From Phocoenobacter atlanticus subsp. cyclopteri (GTDB lineage: Bacteria; Pseudomonadota; Gammaproteobacteria; Enterobacterales; Pasteurellaceae), in assembly GCF_018343795.1 (NCBI RefSeq), contig NZ_CP074346.1:186001-250000 (forward strand): a stretch of 64,000 bases of DNA, in the 5' to 3' direction. Below the pieces are notes generated by a model. That model had not been told where the DNA came from, did no database searches, and saw nothing but the letters and a program-made list of their open reading frames with translations. The position numbers and the translations under genes are program-made. How positions within the stretch are numbered: the first letter of the stretch is position 1; the number at the start of each line of letters is the position of its first letter. Below are positions 1-13,391 of this stretch, in pieces.

Positions 1-1
1 A

Positions 2-421
2 TCGGTAATGGAATTACTCGCTAAAATGGATTTTATGATGGCAAATCAACGTGATTATACCAAAGATCAAATTGTGTTAAGTGGTGGACCTGTTAAAACG
101 GATCGTGGTTTTATTTTGCATACCAAAACGCAACAAGATTTTATGAATAGCCAAGAAATCACGCCGAACATTTACCTTACGACGTCTGGCGATGTTTTAG
201 ATGTACTCGGTACACCGAAATCGCCTGAGCATTTTCTCGTTTGTTTAGGCTGTGCAACGTGGCAAGCGGAGCAATTAGAACACGAAATTGCAAAAAATTA
301 TTGGCTTGTGACTCCGGCTGATGAAAAAATCTTGTTTGAAACAGGTTATATGGATCGTTGGAGCGAGGCGAAAGGTTTACTCGGTATTGAGGGCATTTTA
401 GCAAAAGCGGGGCGAGCATAA
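2..421 (+). CDS. yqgE: YqgE/AlgH family protein (UPF0301), 3' part
   Basis: This is the C-terminal three quarters of a YqgE/AlgH (UPF0301) protein. The frame is open from the window edge, and the first visible ATG (position 8) is internal: family members carry about 45 more residues before the SGGPV segment seen here around residue 25. Conserved family pieces are [15 protein letters not shown] and [15 protein letters not shown]. The biochemical role of the family is not settled. Its stop codon overlaps the ATG of the next gene by one base (ATAATG). The yqgE-ruvX order is the usual gammaproteobacterial one, so the two are probably co-transcribed. The N-terminus lies outside the window. Confidence 0.9.
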   Translation, partial: SVMELLAKMDFMMANQRDYTKDQIVLSGGPVKTDRGFILHTKTQQDFMNSQEITPNIYLTTSGDVLDVLGTPKSPEHFLVCLGCATWQAEQLEHEIAKNYWLVTPADEKILFETGYMDRWSEAKGLLGIEGILAKAGRA

Positions 422-834
422 TGGGGCAGACAATCATCGCCTTTGATTTTGGCACCAAAAGTATTGGCTGTGCGGTAGGGCAGAGTATTACTGGCACGGC
501 ACAAGGTTTACCGGCATTCAAAGCCCAAGACGGCATACCAAATTGGCAACAAATCGAACAAGTGTTAAAAGAATGGAAACCTGATTTATTAGTGGTTGGA
601 TTGCCTTTGAATATGGACGGCACAGAGCAACCTTTAACGCAACGTGCCAAAAAATTTGCGAACCGTTTAAATGGACGTTTCAATTTACCCGTTGAATTGC
701 AAGATGAACGCTTAACCACCGTTGCCGCAAAAGAAGAAATTTTTGCACGAGGCGGTTATAAAGCCTTAACCAAAGGCAAAGTGGATTCTATTTCAGCGTG
801 TTTGATTTTAGAAAGTTGGTTTGAAAATAATTAG
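421..834 (+). CDS. ruvX: Holliday junction resolvase-like nuclease RuvX (YqgF)
   Basis: A 137-residue protein with the RNase H-like fold of the RuvX/YqgF family. The N-terminal [13 protein letters not shown] carries the first catalytic aspartate (D9), [10 protein letters not shown] follows near residue 60, and QDERLTT near residue 93 carries the other acidic residues. Family members are implicated in 16S rRNA 5' maturation and/or Holliday junction processing. The length is normal for the family. It is translationally coupled to yqgE by a one-base overlap and followed after 12 bp by ribF. Confidence 0.95.
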   Translation: MGQTIIAFDFGTKSIGCAVGQSITGTAQGLPAFKAQDGIPNWQQIEQVLKEWKPDLLVVGLPLNMDGTEQPLTQRAKKFANRLNGRFNLPVELQDERLTTVAAKEEIFARGGYKALTKGKVDSISACLILESWFENN

Positions 835-846
835 AAGAAGACAAAA

Positions 847-1824
847 ATGCGACTGATTCGAGGACTTTATAATCTTAATAAAAATTTAGAATTATCAAAG
901 GGTTGTGTATTAACTATTGGTAATTTTGACGGTGTGCATATCGGACATCAACATATTTTACAACGCTTAAAGCAACAAGCCAAACAGTTAAATGTACCTT
1001 CCGTTGTGATGTTATTTGAACCCCACCCACGTGAATTTTTTGCACAAAAATTTGCAAAATCTGATCAAAATATTACCGCTTCTGCCCCTGCTCGTTTAAT
1101 GCGTTTGCGAGATAAATTGCATTATTTAAAACAGCAACAGATCGATTTTGTCCTTTGTTTACGTTTTAATGAAAATTTTGCCTCATTACAGCCCCAAGAT
1201 TTTATTTCACAGCTTTTGGTAGAAAAATTAAAGGTAAAATATTTAAGTATTGGCGATGATTTCCGTTTTGGTCAAGCAAGACAGGGTAATTTTGAGACAT
1301 TGCAACAGGCAGGTAAAACCTTTAATTTTATTGTTGAAGATAGTCAGAGCAACTGTTTTGAAGAGCAACGAGTGAGCAGTACCCTTATCCGTGAGGCGTT
1401 ACATAAGGATAATTTGCACCTTGCAGAGCAGTTACTCGGCAAGCCTTATTCCATTCGTGGACGAGTGGTTCACGGTAAAAAATTAGGGCGAACCATCAAT
1501 TTTCCCACCGCAAATATAATGCTCGATCGTTTTGTTGTACCGATTCACGGTGTGTATGCCGTTAAGGTCAACTTAAATGGGCAACAATTACAAGGCATTG
1601 CAAATGTCGGTAATCGCCCTACAATCAATGGAACAACGGCATTATTAGAAGTCCATATTTTTGATTTTAACCAATCCATTTATGGTAAAAGTATGGAGGT
1701 TATTTTTCTCAAAAAAATTCGTTCAGAAGTAAAATTTTCTAGTTTCGGGAATCTTAAAAAACAAATTCAGAAAGATGTAAAGCAAGTAAAAAAGATATTT
1801 GATTCATTAAATTTAAAATTATAG
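847..1824 (+). CDS. ribF: Bifunctional riboflavin kinase / FAD synthetase
   Basis: This cytoplasmic enzyme makes FMN from riboflavin and FAD from FMN. At 325 residues it has the normal length. The N-terminal nucleotidyltransferase domain shows IGNFDGVHIGHQHIL (the HxGH-type site) and a later SSTLIREAL motif. The C-terminal flavokinase domain begins near residue 205 with GKKLGRTINFPTANI. It is the last gene before the rRNA operon; an uptake-signal copy lies 38 bp after its stop. In many gammaproteobacteria ribF is followed by ileS; here the rRNA operon follows instead. Confidence 0.95.
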   Translation: MRLIRGLYNLNKNLELSKGCVLTIGNFDGVHIGHQHILQRLKQQAKQLNVPSVVMLFEPHPREFFAQKFAKSDQNITASAPARLMRLRDKLHYLKQQQIDFVLCLRFNENFASLQPQDFISQLLVEKLKVKYLSIGDDFRFGQARQGNFETLQQAGKTFNFIVEDSQSNCFEEQRVSSTLIREALHKDNLHLAEQLLGKPYSIRGRVVHGKKLGRTINFPTANIMLDRFVVPIHGVYAVKVNLNGQQLQGIANVGNRPTINGTTALLEVHIFDFNQSIYGKSMEVIFLKKIRSEVKFSSFGNLKKQIQKDVKQVKKIFDSLNLKL

Positions 1825-1862
1825 AGTAATTTAATACGTTTTATTGTGATTATTGTCAAAAA

Positions 1863-1894
1863 TAAGCGGTCACATTTTAATAAAAATTTACAAA
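1863..1894 (+). repeat. DNA uptake signal sequence, Apl type
   Basis: AAGCGGTCACATTTT followed by an AT tract and TTTACAAA matches the extended uptake-signal consensus of the A. pleuropneumoniae-type Pasteurellaceae. It lies in the spacer between ribF and the rRNA promoter. Confidence 0.75.
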
Positions 1895-1959
1895 AAACAT
1901 TCAAATTGAATTAAAAAACATCGGATAGCAAAAAAATTAAATATTTTTCCAAAAAGTAC

Positions 1960-1987
1960 TTGCGTCACCTTTAAAAATCTCTATAAT
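1960..1987 (+). promoter_or_regulatory. rRNA operon promoter
   Basis: A -35 element TTGCGT (1960-1965) and a perfect -10 TATAAT (1982-1987) are separated by 16 bp and followed by a G/C-containing discriminator (ACGCCAC). This is the architecture of a stringently controlled rrn promoter. AT-rich runs upstream (about 1895-1950) could serve as an UP element. Together with the leader it accounts for the 373 bp between ribF and the 16S gene. Confidence 0.8.
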
Positions 1988-2046
1988 ACGCCACACACAA
2001 TGACGCACTGTTGTGAAAGATTTTGCTAGGTGCGTCGTTGTTTTTT

Positions 2047-2055
2047 TGCTCTTTA
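2047..2055 (+). promoter_or_regulatory. rrn leader boxA antitermination site
   Basis: TGCTCTTTA matches boxA, bound by NusB/NusE in the rRNA leader, and the following ACAATTTATCAGACAATC closely resembles the E. coli rrn leader. It lies about 150 nt before the 16S 5' end. Confidence 0.8.
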
Positions 2056-2197
2056 ACAATTTATCAGACAATCTGTGTGGGCACTTGTTGATTGACTTAT
2101 TTGAAAAAAATATTTGAAATAAAGAAGTCTTAATAAGTGTCACTGAAAATTTATTTAATAAAAATTCTATGTCAGTTTATTGAGCGATTAAACTTTT

Positions 2198-3737
<1,540 letters not shown>

Positions 3738-3823
3738 CCTGAATAAGCGACAATGAGTGCTCACACAGATTGTTTGATAGAGAAATAAGAGACAAAAGAG
3801 AGATAAGAGTATCTCTAAATGTT

Positions 3824-3899
3824 GTCCCCATCGTCTAGAGGCCTAGGACATCGCCCTTTCACGGCGGTAACGGGGGTTCGAATCCCCCTGGGGACGCCA
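3824..3899 (+). tRNA. tRNA-Glu (anticodon TTC)
   Basis: A 76-nt cloverleaf in the 16S-23S spacer, very similar to E. coli tRNA-Glu. The acceptor stem GTCCCC pairs with GGGGAC, the anticodon loop CTTTCAC carries TTC at 3858-3860, the T arm contains GGTTCGAATCC, and the CCA end is encoded. A single tRNA-Glu spacer defines this as the Glu-type rrn operon; no tRNA-Ile or tRNA-Ala is present in this spacer. Confidence 0.97.
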
Positions 3900-3969
3900 T
3901 TTAAAGATATTTATTATCTTATTGTTCTTTAAAAAATTGGAAACAAGCTGAAAACTGAAGACTTTCAAG

Positions 3970-3996
3970 TTCAGAAGACAGAGTATGGAAGACAGA
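3970..3996 (+). repeat. Spacer repeat, copy 1 (16S-23S spacer)
   Basis: A purine-rich 27-nt segment beginning TTCAGAAGACAGAG and ending GGAAGACAGA. It recurs at 7201-7227 in the 23S-5S spacer with two mismatches. Confidence 0.6.
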
Positions 3997-4165
3997 TGAC
4001 AGGAATTAAAACTGTAATTTGTTAAAGTGGCTGTTTTTTGAGAAGAAGTCTGAGTAAGAAACTAAAAAATAGTATGTTGAACAAAAGCAACATACGAACT
4101 TGAGTTGTTTAATGTAACAACGTTAGGTTTTCTTTGATTTATTTTAAGAATACTTGAGGTTGTAT

Positions 4166-7179
<3,014 letters not shown>

Positions 7180-7200
7180 ACAACACTCAAGTGTTTTTGT

Positions 7201-7227
7201 TTCAGAAGACAGAGGACGGAAGACAGA
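7201..7227 (+). repeat. Spacer repeat, copy 2 (23S-5S spacer)
   Basis: The same 27-nt purine-rich segment as 3970-3996, differing at two positions, just downstream of the 23S 3' end. Confidence 0.6.
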
Positions 7228-7338
7228 AGACTGTAAGGTTGGAGTTTGAAGTTTAAGAAAGTTAAAGTAGAAGCTTGTTTTTAATTTAGAGAATATAGAG
7301 TTAGTGTTATGTAGAAGTGACATTAACAGAAAAGAATA

Positions 7339-7456
7339 TTCCTGATGGCCATAGTGCAGCGGAACCACCTGATTCCATACCGAACTCAGAAGTGAAAAGT
7401 TGTAACGCCGATGGTAGTGTAGGGTCTCCCTATGTGAGAGTAGGACACCATCAGGG
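7339..7456 (+). rRNA. rrf: 5S ribosomal RNA
   Basis: About 118 nt. Terminal stem strands CCTGATGG (5') and CCATCAGG (3') close the molecule, and the internal segments CCGAACTCAGAAGTGAAA and GCCGATGGTAGTGT are diagnostic of bacterial 5S rRNA. It is the last gene of the rRNA operon. Exact ends are set by pairing. Confidence 0.95.
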
Positions 7457-7472
7457 TTTTATAAGAAGAAAG

Positions 7473-7504
7473 AGCCGTAGCTAGAAATAGTTACGGCTTT
7501 TTTG
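7473..7504 (+). terminator. rRNA operon terminator
   Basis: An 11-bp stem (AGCCGTAGCTA / TAGTTACGGCT, one G-U pair) with a GAAA loop is followed by seven T residues, 17 nt after 5S. Confidence 0.9.
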
Positions 7505-7664
7505 TATTTAAAAGGCAGTGAGAAATAACAACATCTTATCAATTTTGTTAAATAATTTTAACTACGAAACTATTAAAAATAAGCAGTTATATAATCCATA
7601 TCTTAACAATTATAATTGTGCTAAAATTCTTAGTATTATTTAAAATTAAATTAGAAAAAAGAAT

Positions 7665-8447
7665 ATGAGTGACGTATTTATTATAGACTCCCACTGCCAT
7701 TTAAATTCACTAGATTATGAAACTCGTCATAAAGATGTTGATGAGGTACTTGAAAATGCGAGAAAATGTGGCGTGCAACACGTGATTTCAGTATGCACAA
7801 CATTGAGTGATTTTGAAGAGATGAAAGCCTTAACTTCTCATCGTGATGATGTGTCGTTATCTTGTGGAATGCATCCCCTGAATATTGATGATGAACCTTT
7901 CGAGATACAAAGATTAATACAACTTGCTAGTGATCCCAAAGTGGTGGCAATTGGTGAAACGGGCTTAGACTATCATTACACACCAGAAACTCGTCATTTA
8001 CAGTTATCTATTTTTGAACAACATATTGATGTTGCCAATCAGTTATCAAAACCCTTGATTATTCATACTCGTTCTGCACGTGAAGATACAATGAGTTTGT
8101 TAGAGAATCACTATGCTGAAAAATGTGGTGGTGTATTGCATTGTTTTACGGAAGATTATGCAATGGCAAAACGAGCATTAGATATCGGCTTTTATATTTC
8201 AATTTCAGGTATTATTACCTTTAAAAATGCTGAAGAATTGCGAGATGTAGTGAGAAAATTACCTCTAGATCGTCTGCTTATTGAAACGGATTCTCCCTAT
8301 CTTGCCCCGATTCCTTATCGAGGAAAACCTAATCAACCTGCTTATGTTCGAGAAGTTTGTGAGTACATTGCAACATTAAAAGGTATTTCAGTAGCAGAAC
8401 TTGCTGGCATTACCACAGAAAATGTGCAAAAATTATTTAAAATCTAA
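7665..8447 (+). CDS. ycfH: TatD/YcfH family metal-dependent hydrolase
   Basis: A 260-residue TIM-barrel metallohydrolase of the TatD family. The N-terminal metal site DSHCHLN (residues 8-14), GETGLDYHY near residue 96, IIHTRSA near 132 and ETDSPYL near 206 are the family's conserved metal-binding and active-site segments. Characterised relatives have DNase or D-aminoacyl-tRNA deacylase activity, so the substrate here is uncertain. The length and the LAPIPYRGKPNQP segment favour the YcfH branch. In E. coli ycfH follows holB; no holB is next to it here. It has its own upstream spacer after the rRNA operon. Confidence 0.88.
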   Translation: MSDVFIIDSHCHLNSLDYETRHKDVDEVLENARKCGVQHVISVCTTLSDFEEMKALTSHRDDVSLSCGMHPLNIDDEPFEIQRLIQLASDPKVVAIGETGLDYHYTPETRHLQLSIFEQHIDVANQLSKPLIIHTRSAREDTMSLLENHYAEKCGGVLHCFTEDYAMAKRALDIGFYISISGIITFKNAEELRDVVRKLPLDRLLIETDSPYLAPIPYRGKPNQPAYVREVCEYIATLKGISVAELAGITTENVQKLFKI

Positions 8448-8479
8448 CCGCCTGTTTTAATATTTAATGAGGATAAATT

Positions 8480-9007
8480 ATGAGAACAATATTTAAATAT
8501 TTCTTTATTTTAGTGACACTATCTTTACATATTGTGTTAGTCGGTAGTATAAACTATGCTTTTCCTAGTTATGAGGAAACCATTGTGACGGGAATGGAAG
8601 CAAAACGTGTCGATAAAGATGGTCCAATTAGCAAATCAAATCCTGCTGATGGACAAATTCGAGATGCCTATTTTATTTTTACAGAAAATCCTGATACCAA
8701 AAAAATTATGGTTTATCGTAATGAAGATACGGGTTGGGGACTGCCTTTTTACTTCAAATTTAATTCTGCTGATGTACAGGCTAAAGCACAAGCTTATGCA
8801 AATGATAAACAGCTTGTACAAGTAAAATATTATGGTTGGAGAATTAATATGTTAAGTGAATTTAGAAATATTATTTCCATTAAACCATTAGCAGAAGCTG
8901 AAAAAGTGTCTCGTCCAATATTTAGTTATATTTTATATATATTGTTGCTGCTTACTTTCTTTGTATCAGTACAAATGATAAGAGGTTGGTTTGATAGCGA
9001 AAAATAA
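8480..9007 (+). CDS. DUF1523-like membrane-anchored protein
   Basis: A 175-residue protein of unknown function. An N-terminal hydrophobic segment (about residues 5-27) and a C-terminal one (about 147-165) flank a soluble domain of roughly 120 residues. The overall pattern, including a hydrophobic start, TGMEAKRVD and a conserved aromatic-rich middle (YRNEDTGWGLPFYFKF), fits my memory of the DUF1523 family found in Pasteurellaceae and Rhodobacteraceae. The assignment is from memory. A Shine-Dalgarno AGGA lies upstream of the ATG, 32 bp after the TatD-family gene. A hairpin at 9025-9057 ends the unit. Confidence 0.65.
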   Translation: MRTIFKYFFILVTLSLHIVLVGSINYAFPSYEETIVTGMEAKRVDKDGPISKSNPADGQIRDAYFIFTENPDTKKIMVYRNEDTGWGLPFYFKFNSADVQAKAQAYANDKQLVQVKYYGWRINMLSEFRNIISIKPLAEAEKVSRPIFSYILYILLLLTFFVSVQMIRGWFDSEK

Positions 9008-9024
9008 TTAAAAGAACAAACAAG

Positions 9025-9057
9025 AAATAGTCACAATTCAAACGGTGACTATTTTTA
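9025..9057. terminator. Bidirectional terminator between convergent genes
   Basis: A perfect 10-bp stem AAATAGTCAC / GTGACTATTT with a 10-nt loop, A-rich on the left and T-rich on the right. It serves the DUF1523-like gene (+) and grxA (-). Confidence 0.7.
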
Positions 9058-9063
9058 TCATTT

Positions 9064-9333
9064 CTAATTAAGATTAATTGTTTTCAACATTTGTTTCACT
9101 AAAGTTTGAAATTCGGCACAGCCACCAACATATTTATCATCAATAAAAATTTGTGGTACCGTTCTGACAGGTTTGCCCACTTTTGGCTCTAAATCAGATT
9201 TTGAAATATTATTTGTTTCCATATCAATAAATTTGAAATTAACATCATCTAATGTTACTTTCATTTTTCTAGCTAGTGCGATAGCACGAGTACAATAAGG
9301 ACAGTTTAAACGTCCGTAAATTTCAATAAACAT
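9064..9333 (-). CDS. grxA: Glutaredoxin 1 (GrxA type)
   Basis: An 89-residue cytoplasmic dithiol glutaredoxin. The redox motif CPYC is at residues 11-14, and the cis-proline segment TVPQIF and the glutathione-binding GG pair (YVGGCAEF) follow. It resembles E. coli Grx1 (85 residues) along its length, including the KSDLEPKVGKPV segment matching KEDLQQKAGKPV. Grx1 reduces ribonucleotide reductase and other proteins with glutathione. It converges with the DUF1523-like gene and shares a terminator. Confidence 0.9.
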   Translation of the reverse strand: MFIEIYGRLNCPYCTRAIALARKMKVTLDDVNFKFIDMETNNISKSDLEPKVGKPVRTVPQIFIDDKYVGGCAEFQTLVKQMLKTINLN

Positions 9334-9460
9334 AAGTACATTTCCTATAAATACAATTAAAACTAAATCATCGCATCTAATTTGAGAATTTGCAAATTTA
9401 TGATAAAATCTTACCGCTTATTTACCTGTTGTAAAGGTGACAATAAGCAAGAATTTGTGG

Positions 9461-9484
9461 GGCAGAGGGAAATCTGCCTTTTTT
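9461..9484 (+). terminator. Attenuator-like terminator in the thrS leader
   Basis: GGCAGA and TCTGCC form a 6-bp stem around GGGAAA, followed by six T residues and more AT sequence, 58 bp before the thrS start codon. A second possible hairpin (GTTGCC / GGGCGAC, about 9500-9523) lies between it and the gene. A terminator inside a 5' leader suggests premature termination control of threonyl-tRNA synthetase. E. coli thrS is instead controlled by ThrRS binding its own leader. The mechanism here is inference. Confidence 0.5.
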
Positions 9485-9541
9485 ATTTTATTAATAACAA
9501 GTTGCCTTTTGTATGGGCGACCACTGTAAAGGAAAAAAATT

Positions 9542-11473
9542 ATGCCAATTATTACTTTGCCAGATGGCTCAACACGTCAATTTGAACAAGCAGTTTCTGT
9601 TTTGGAGGTTGCTCAAAGTATCGGTTCAGGTCTTGCTAAAGCGACTATTGCTGGTCGTGTAAATGGTGTCCGTGTTGATGCGTGCGATATGATTGAACAA
9701 GACAGTAAATTAGAAATTATTACCGTAAAAGATGAAGATGGTTTAGAGATTATTCGTCACTCTTGTGCTCATCTTTTAGGACACGCTATAAAGCAACTGT
9801 ATCCAAATGCAAAAATGGCGATTGGCCCTACGATCGATAATGGTTTTTACTATGATATAGATTTAGATCATTCTTTAACCATTGAAGATTTAGAAAAAAT
9901 TGAAAAAAGAATGTTAGAGCTTGCTAAAACAAATTATGAAGTGATTAAAAAAGTGGGTAGTTGGCAAGATGCTTATGATGCTTTTGATGCACGTGGTGAA
10001 TCTTATAAATTAGAAATTTTAACCGAAAATATTGATAAATGTGATACGCCAGCGTTGTATCATCATCAAGAATATATTGATATGTGTCGTGGTCCTCACG
10101 TGCCGAATATGCGTTTTTGCCAACACTTTAAATTACAAAAAGTGGCAGGAGCATACTGGCGTGGAAACAGTGACAATAAAATGTTACAACGTATTTATGG
10201 GACAGCGTGGGGAGATAAAAAACAATTAAATGCTTATTTAAAACGCTTAGAAGAGGCGGCGAAGCGTGATCACCGTAAAATTGGGAAAGCGTTAGATTTA
10301 TACCATATGCAAGAAGAAGCACCAGGTATGGTGTTCTGGCATAATGACGGTTGGACGATTTTCCGTGAATTAGAAACTTTTGTGCGTACTAAATTAAAAG
10401 AGTATGATTATCAAGAGGTAAAAGGTCCGTTTATGATGGATCGTGTTCTTTGGGAACGTACTGGTCACTGGCAAAATTATGGTGAATTAATGTTTACTAC
10501 TTCATCAGAAAACCGTGAATATTGTGTGAAACCAATGAACTGTCCCGGTCACGTACAAATTTTTAATCAAGGCTTAAAATCCTACCGTGATTTACCACTT
10601 CGTATGGCTGAATTTGGATCTTGTCATCGTAATGAACCATCAGGCTCATTGCACGGCTTAATGCGTGTACGTGGTTTTACTCAAGATGATGCTCATATTT
10701 TCTGTACTGAAGATCAAGTGGAAAGTGAAGTAACCAGTTGTATTAAAATGGTTTATGATATTTACAGTACTTTTGGTTTTAATGATATTGAAGTAAAACT
10801 TTCGACACGCCCTGAAAGCCGTATCGGTAGTGATGAAATGTGGGACAGTGCAGAAGCAGGGCTTGCTGCAGCATTAAAAGCGAATGGTTTAGCGTATGAA
10901 ATTCAAGAAGGCGAAGGGGCTTTTTATGGTCCTAAAATTGAATTTACTTTGCACGATTGTTTAGATCGTGAGTGGCAATGTGGAACAATCCAACTTGATT
11001 TTGCCTTACCAAATCGCTTAAATGCGTCTTATGTAGCAGAAGATAATGATCGTAAAACACCAGTGATGATCCACCGTGCTATTTTAGGTTCATTGGAGCG
11101 TTTTATTGGTATTATTACCGAAGAGTATGCAGGCTTTTTCCCTGCGTGGTTAGCTCCAACGCAAGCGGTAGTATTAAATATTACTGATAGCCAATCTGGT
11201 TATGTCAATGATGTTGTGAAGAAATTGTCTGACGCTGGTTTACGAGTAAAAGCTGATTTACGCAACGAAAAAATTGGTTTTAAAATTCGTGAACATACCT
11301 TACGCCGTGTACCTTATATGCTGGTGTGTGGTGATAAAGAAATTGCTGAAGGTAAAGTCGCAGTGCGTACTCGTAAAGGGAAAGATTTAGGTTCAATTGG
11401 TGTTGACGAATTCGTTCAAATGTTGAAAACAAAAGTACGTCATCGAGATCTAAAATTATTTGAAGAAGAGTAA
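9542..11473 (+). CDS. thrS: Threonyl-tRNA synthetase
   Basis: A 643-residue class II synthetase charging tRNA-Thr. Domains in order: an N-terminal TGS domain (about 1-62), an editing domain with [16 protein letters not shown] and the CRGPHVP segment, the catalytic core (about 240-535) with zinc-ligand segment MNCPGH and motif 2 [11 protein letters not shown], and an anticodon-binding domain (about 540-640). The ATG follows AAAGGAAAAAAATT, a clear Shine-Dalgarno. It is separate from infC-rpmI-rplT (found near 56 kb), unlike E. coli, and is preceded by an attenuator-like leader. Confidence 0.97.
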   Translation: MPIITLPDGSTRQFEQAVSVLEVAQSIGSGLAKATIAGRVNGVRVDACDMIEQDSKLEIITVKDEDGLEIIRHSCAHLLGHAIKQLYPNAKMAIGPTIDNGFYYDIDLDHSLTIEDLEKIEKRMLELAKTNYEVIKKVGSWQDAYDAFDARGESYKLEILTENIDKCDTPALYHHQEYIDMCRGPHVPNMRFCQHFKLQKVAGAYWRGNSDNKMLQRIYGTAWGDKKQLNAYLKRLEEAAKRDHRKIGKALDLYHMQEEAPGMVFWHNDGWTIFRELETFVRTKLKEYDYQEVKGPFMMDRVLWERTGHWQNYGELMFTTSSENREYCVKPMNCPGHVQIFNQGLKSYRDLPLRMAEFGSCHRNEPSGSLHGLMRVRGFTQDDAHIFCTEDQVESEVTSCIKMVYDIYSTFGFNDIEVKLSTRPESRIGSDEMWDSAEAGLAAALKANGLAYEIQEGEGAFYGPKIEFTLHDCLDREWQCGTIQLDFALPNRLNASYVAEDNDRKTPVMIHRAILGSLERFIGIITEEYAGFFPAWLAPTQAVVLNITDSQSGYVNDVVKKLSDAGLRVKADLRNEKIGFKIREHTLRRVPYMLVCGDKEIAEGKVAVRTRKGKDLGSIGVDEFVQMLKTKVRHRDLKLFEEE

Positions 11474-11490
11474 AAATATAGCGTAATAAA

Positions 11491-11526
11491 AAGAGGTAGC
11501 TTATATTATATAGGCTACCTCTTTTT
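11491..11526. terminator. Bidirectional terminator, thrS/glyA
   Basis: AAGAGGTAGC pairs perfectly with GCTACCTCTT around an AT-rich loop, with A-run before and T-run after. It ends both convergent genes. Confidence 0.85.
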
Positions 11527-11538
11527 TATTAACGATGT

Positions 11539-12801
11539 TTAAGCATAAACAGGTAATTTTTTACAAATAGCTAATACTTTTTGTTTTGTACTCTCAATTA
11601 CTGCTTGCTCATTGTCTTTACCAACAGCATCTAACACATCACAAATCCAGCCCGCTAATTCAACCACATCTTGTTCTTTAAAACCTCTACGGGTGACGGC
11701 AGGGGTACCAATACGAAGACCAGATGTCACAAATGGACTTTGTGGGTCGTTTGGAACAGAGTTTTTGTTCACAGTAATATTTGCAGCGCCTAATGCGGCA
11801 TCTGCTGCTTTTCCTGTAATGCCTTTTTTGATTAAATTCACTAAGAATAAATGGTTTTCTGTTCCGTTTGAGACAATGTCATAACCACGTTGCTGGAAGA
11901 TTTTCACCATTGCTTTAGCATTTTTTACTACTTCTTTTTGATAAACTTTAAAATCATCTTCCATTGCTTCTTTAAAGCAAACTGCTTTTGCTGCAATTAC
12001 GTGAATTAATGGACCACCTTGATTGGCAGGGAATACAGCAGAGTTCAATTTTTTATGTAACTCTTCATCTTTTAAACCTGAAAGAATTAAACCACCACGA
12101 GGACCAGCTAAGGTTTTGTGCGTCGTTGTAGTGACCACGTGAGCATAAGGAACAGGGTTAGGATAAACACCTGCTGCAATTAATCCTGCAACGTGAGCCA
12201 TATCGACAAATAAGTAAGCCCCCACTTCATCGGCAATTTCACGCATTTTTTCCCAATCAACAATTTGAGAATAAGCAGAGAAACCTGCTACAATCATTTT
12301 TGGTTTACATTCAATAGCTTGATGACGGATATCTTCATAATCCATCACACCATCAGCAGTAATACCATATTGTACAGCATTATAAATTTTACCAGAGAAG
12401 CTCACTTTTGCTCCGTGAGTTAAGTGTCCGCCGTGATCAAGGCTCATTCCTAAAATCGTATCACCAGGTTGTAATAATGCCATATAGACAGCAGCATTAG
12501 CTTGAGAACCTGAATGAGGTTGAACATTGGCATATTCAGCCTCAAATAATGCTTTGGCTCGATCAATCGCAAGCTGTTCCGCAATATCAGCAAATTCACA
12601 ACCACCATAATAACGCTTACCCGGATAGCCTTCGGCATATTTATTGGTAAATTGGCAACCTTGCGCTTCCATTACGCGTGGGCTGGTATAGTTTTCAGAA
12701 GCAATAAGTTCGATGTGTTCTTCTTGACGACAATTTTCATCTAAAATAGCTTGCCATAAAACAGGATCATAATCAGCAATATTCATATTTCGGCTTAACA
12801 T
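11539..12801 (-). CDS. glyA: Serine hydroxymethyltransferase
   Basis: A 420-residue PLP enzyme converting serine and tetrahydrofolate to glycine and methylene-THF. The start [13 protein letters not shown] mirrors E. coli [25 protein letters not shown] lies near residue 34, and the PLP lysine lies in [15 protein letters not shown] near residue 229. On the coding strand AAGGAGAACGAA gives a strong Shine-Dalgarno before the ATG. Length and motifs are normal. It converges with thrS. Confidence 0.97.
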   Translation of the reverse strand: MLSRNMNIADYDPVLWQAILDENCRQEEHIELIASENYTSPRVMEAQGCQFTNKYAEGYPGKRYYGGCEFADIAEQLAIDRAKALFEAEYANVQPHSGSQANAAVYMALLQPGDTILGMSLDHGGHLTHGAKVSFSGKIYNAVQYGITADGVMDYEDIRHQAIECKPKMIVAGFSAYSQIVDWEKMREIADEVGAYLFVDMAHVAGLIAAGVYPNPVPYAHVVTTTTHKTLAGPRGGLILSGLKDEELHKKLNSAVFPANQGGPLIHVIAAKAVCFKEAMEDDFKVYQKEVVKNAKAMVKIFQQRGYDIVSNGTENHLFLVNLIKKGITGKAADAALGAANITVNKNSVPNDPQSPFVTSGLRIGTPAVTRRGFKEQDVVELAGWICDVLDAVGKDNEQAVIESTKQKVLAICKKLPVYA

Positions 12802-13037
12802 TTCGTTCTCCTTTATAGTAAGATGGGCAGGATCAATATAGCTCTTATTGTACGCATTTTTAAATTGGATGGGTAGTTTTTTCTAGTAAAAAAAGAGTGA
12901 TGTTTGAAGGGATGATTATGTAGGCTTATTTCACATAGAGAGAAATTTTATATACTATTTAGCGGTTATATTAAATCAAAAATATACCAGAGTTGACATC
13001 ATTTTCATTCATTTAGAATAAAGATGATGTCACTTAA

Positions 13038-13163
13038 TTATTTCTCACATTGTTGTGTCGTTTCGTTATAGCTATTTCCAGCGTCTAAACAGTCATCTTT
13101 TTTATCACAAGCTGTAAGCATAAATCCGCCGATTACTATTAATAAAAACATTAATTTTTTCAC
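13038..13163 (-). CDS. Small lipoprotein, GTG start
   Basis: A 41-residue predicted lipoprotein. The sequence begins (M)KKLMFLLIVIGGFMLTAC, a short signal peptide with lipobox LTAC and lipidated Cys19, followed by a 22-residue acidic tail containing two further cysteines (C25, C39). A GTG start is chosen because GGGAG sits 7 nt upstream of it on the coding strand. It is alone between glyA (same strand) and proB (opposite strand). The function is unknown; small entericidin-like or immunity-type lipoproteins look similar, but I see no specific match. Confidence 0.6.
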   Translation of the reverse strand: MKKLMFLLIVIGGFMLTACDKKDDCLDAGNSYNETTQQCEK

Positions 13164-13391
13164 TTGGTTACTCCCTAATTAGGTTATTTTTTTATTAGAT
13201 TAGAAGATCAATATAGTATTAAATACTATCTATATTTTAAACAGTTAAAATATAGAATCAATGAATATTTTTTAAAATTATTGTTTAGGTTTGACGTTAT
13301 AGTATTAAGTTAGACACACTAAATATCAGTAATAGTGTACAATATGAGCCAAGAGAAAAGAGTAGTTTTAACTTTATTGAATGAGGACTAG

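Noticed and set aside
9382-9585. A 67-codon frame in the thrS leader as a possible leader peptide.
   Set aside because: It overlaps the thrS start, crosses the terminator hairpin, and is not enriched in threonine codons.
12993-13032. Inverted repeat GACATCATTTT / AAAGATGATGTC as a terminator of the small lipoprotein gene.
   Set aside because: The stem is reasonable, but no T-run follows on the minus strand, so I could not support terminator function.
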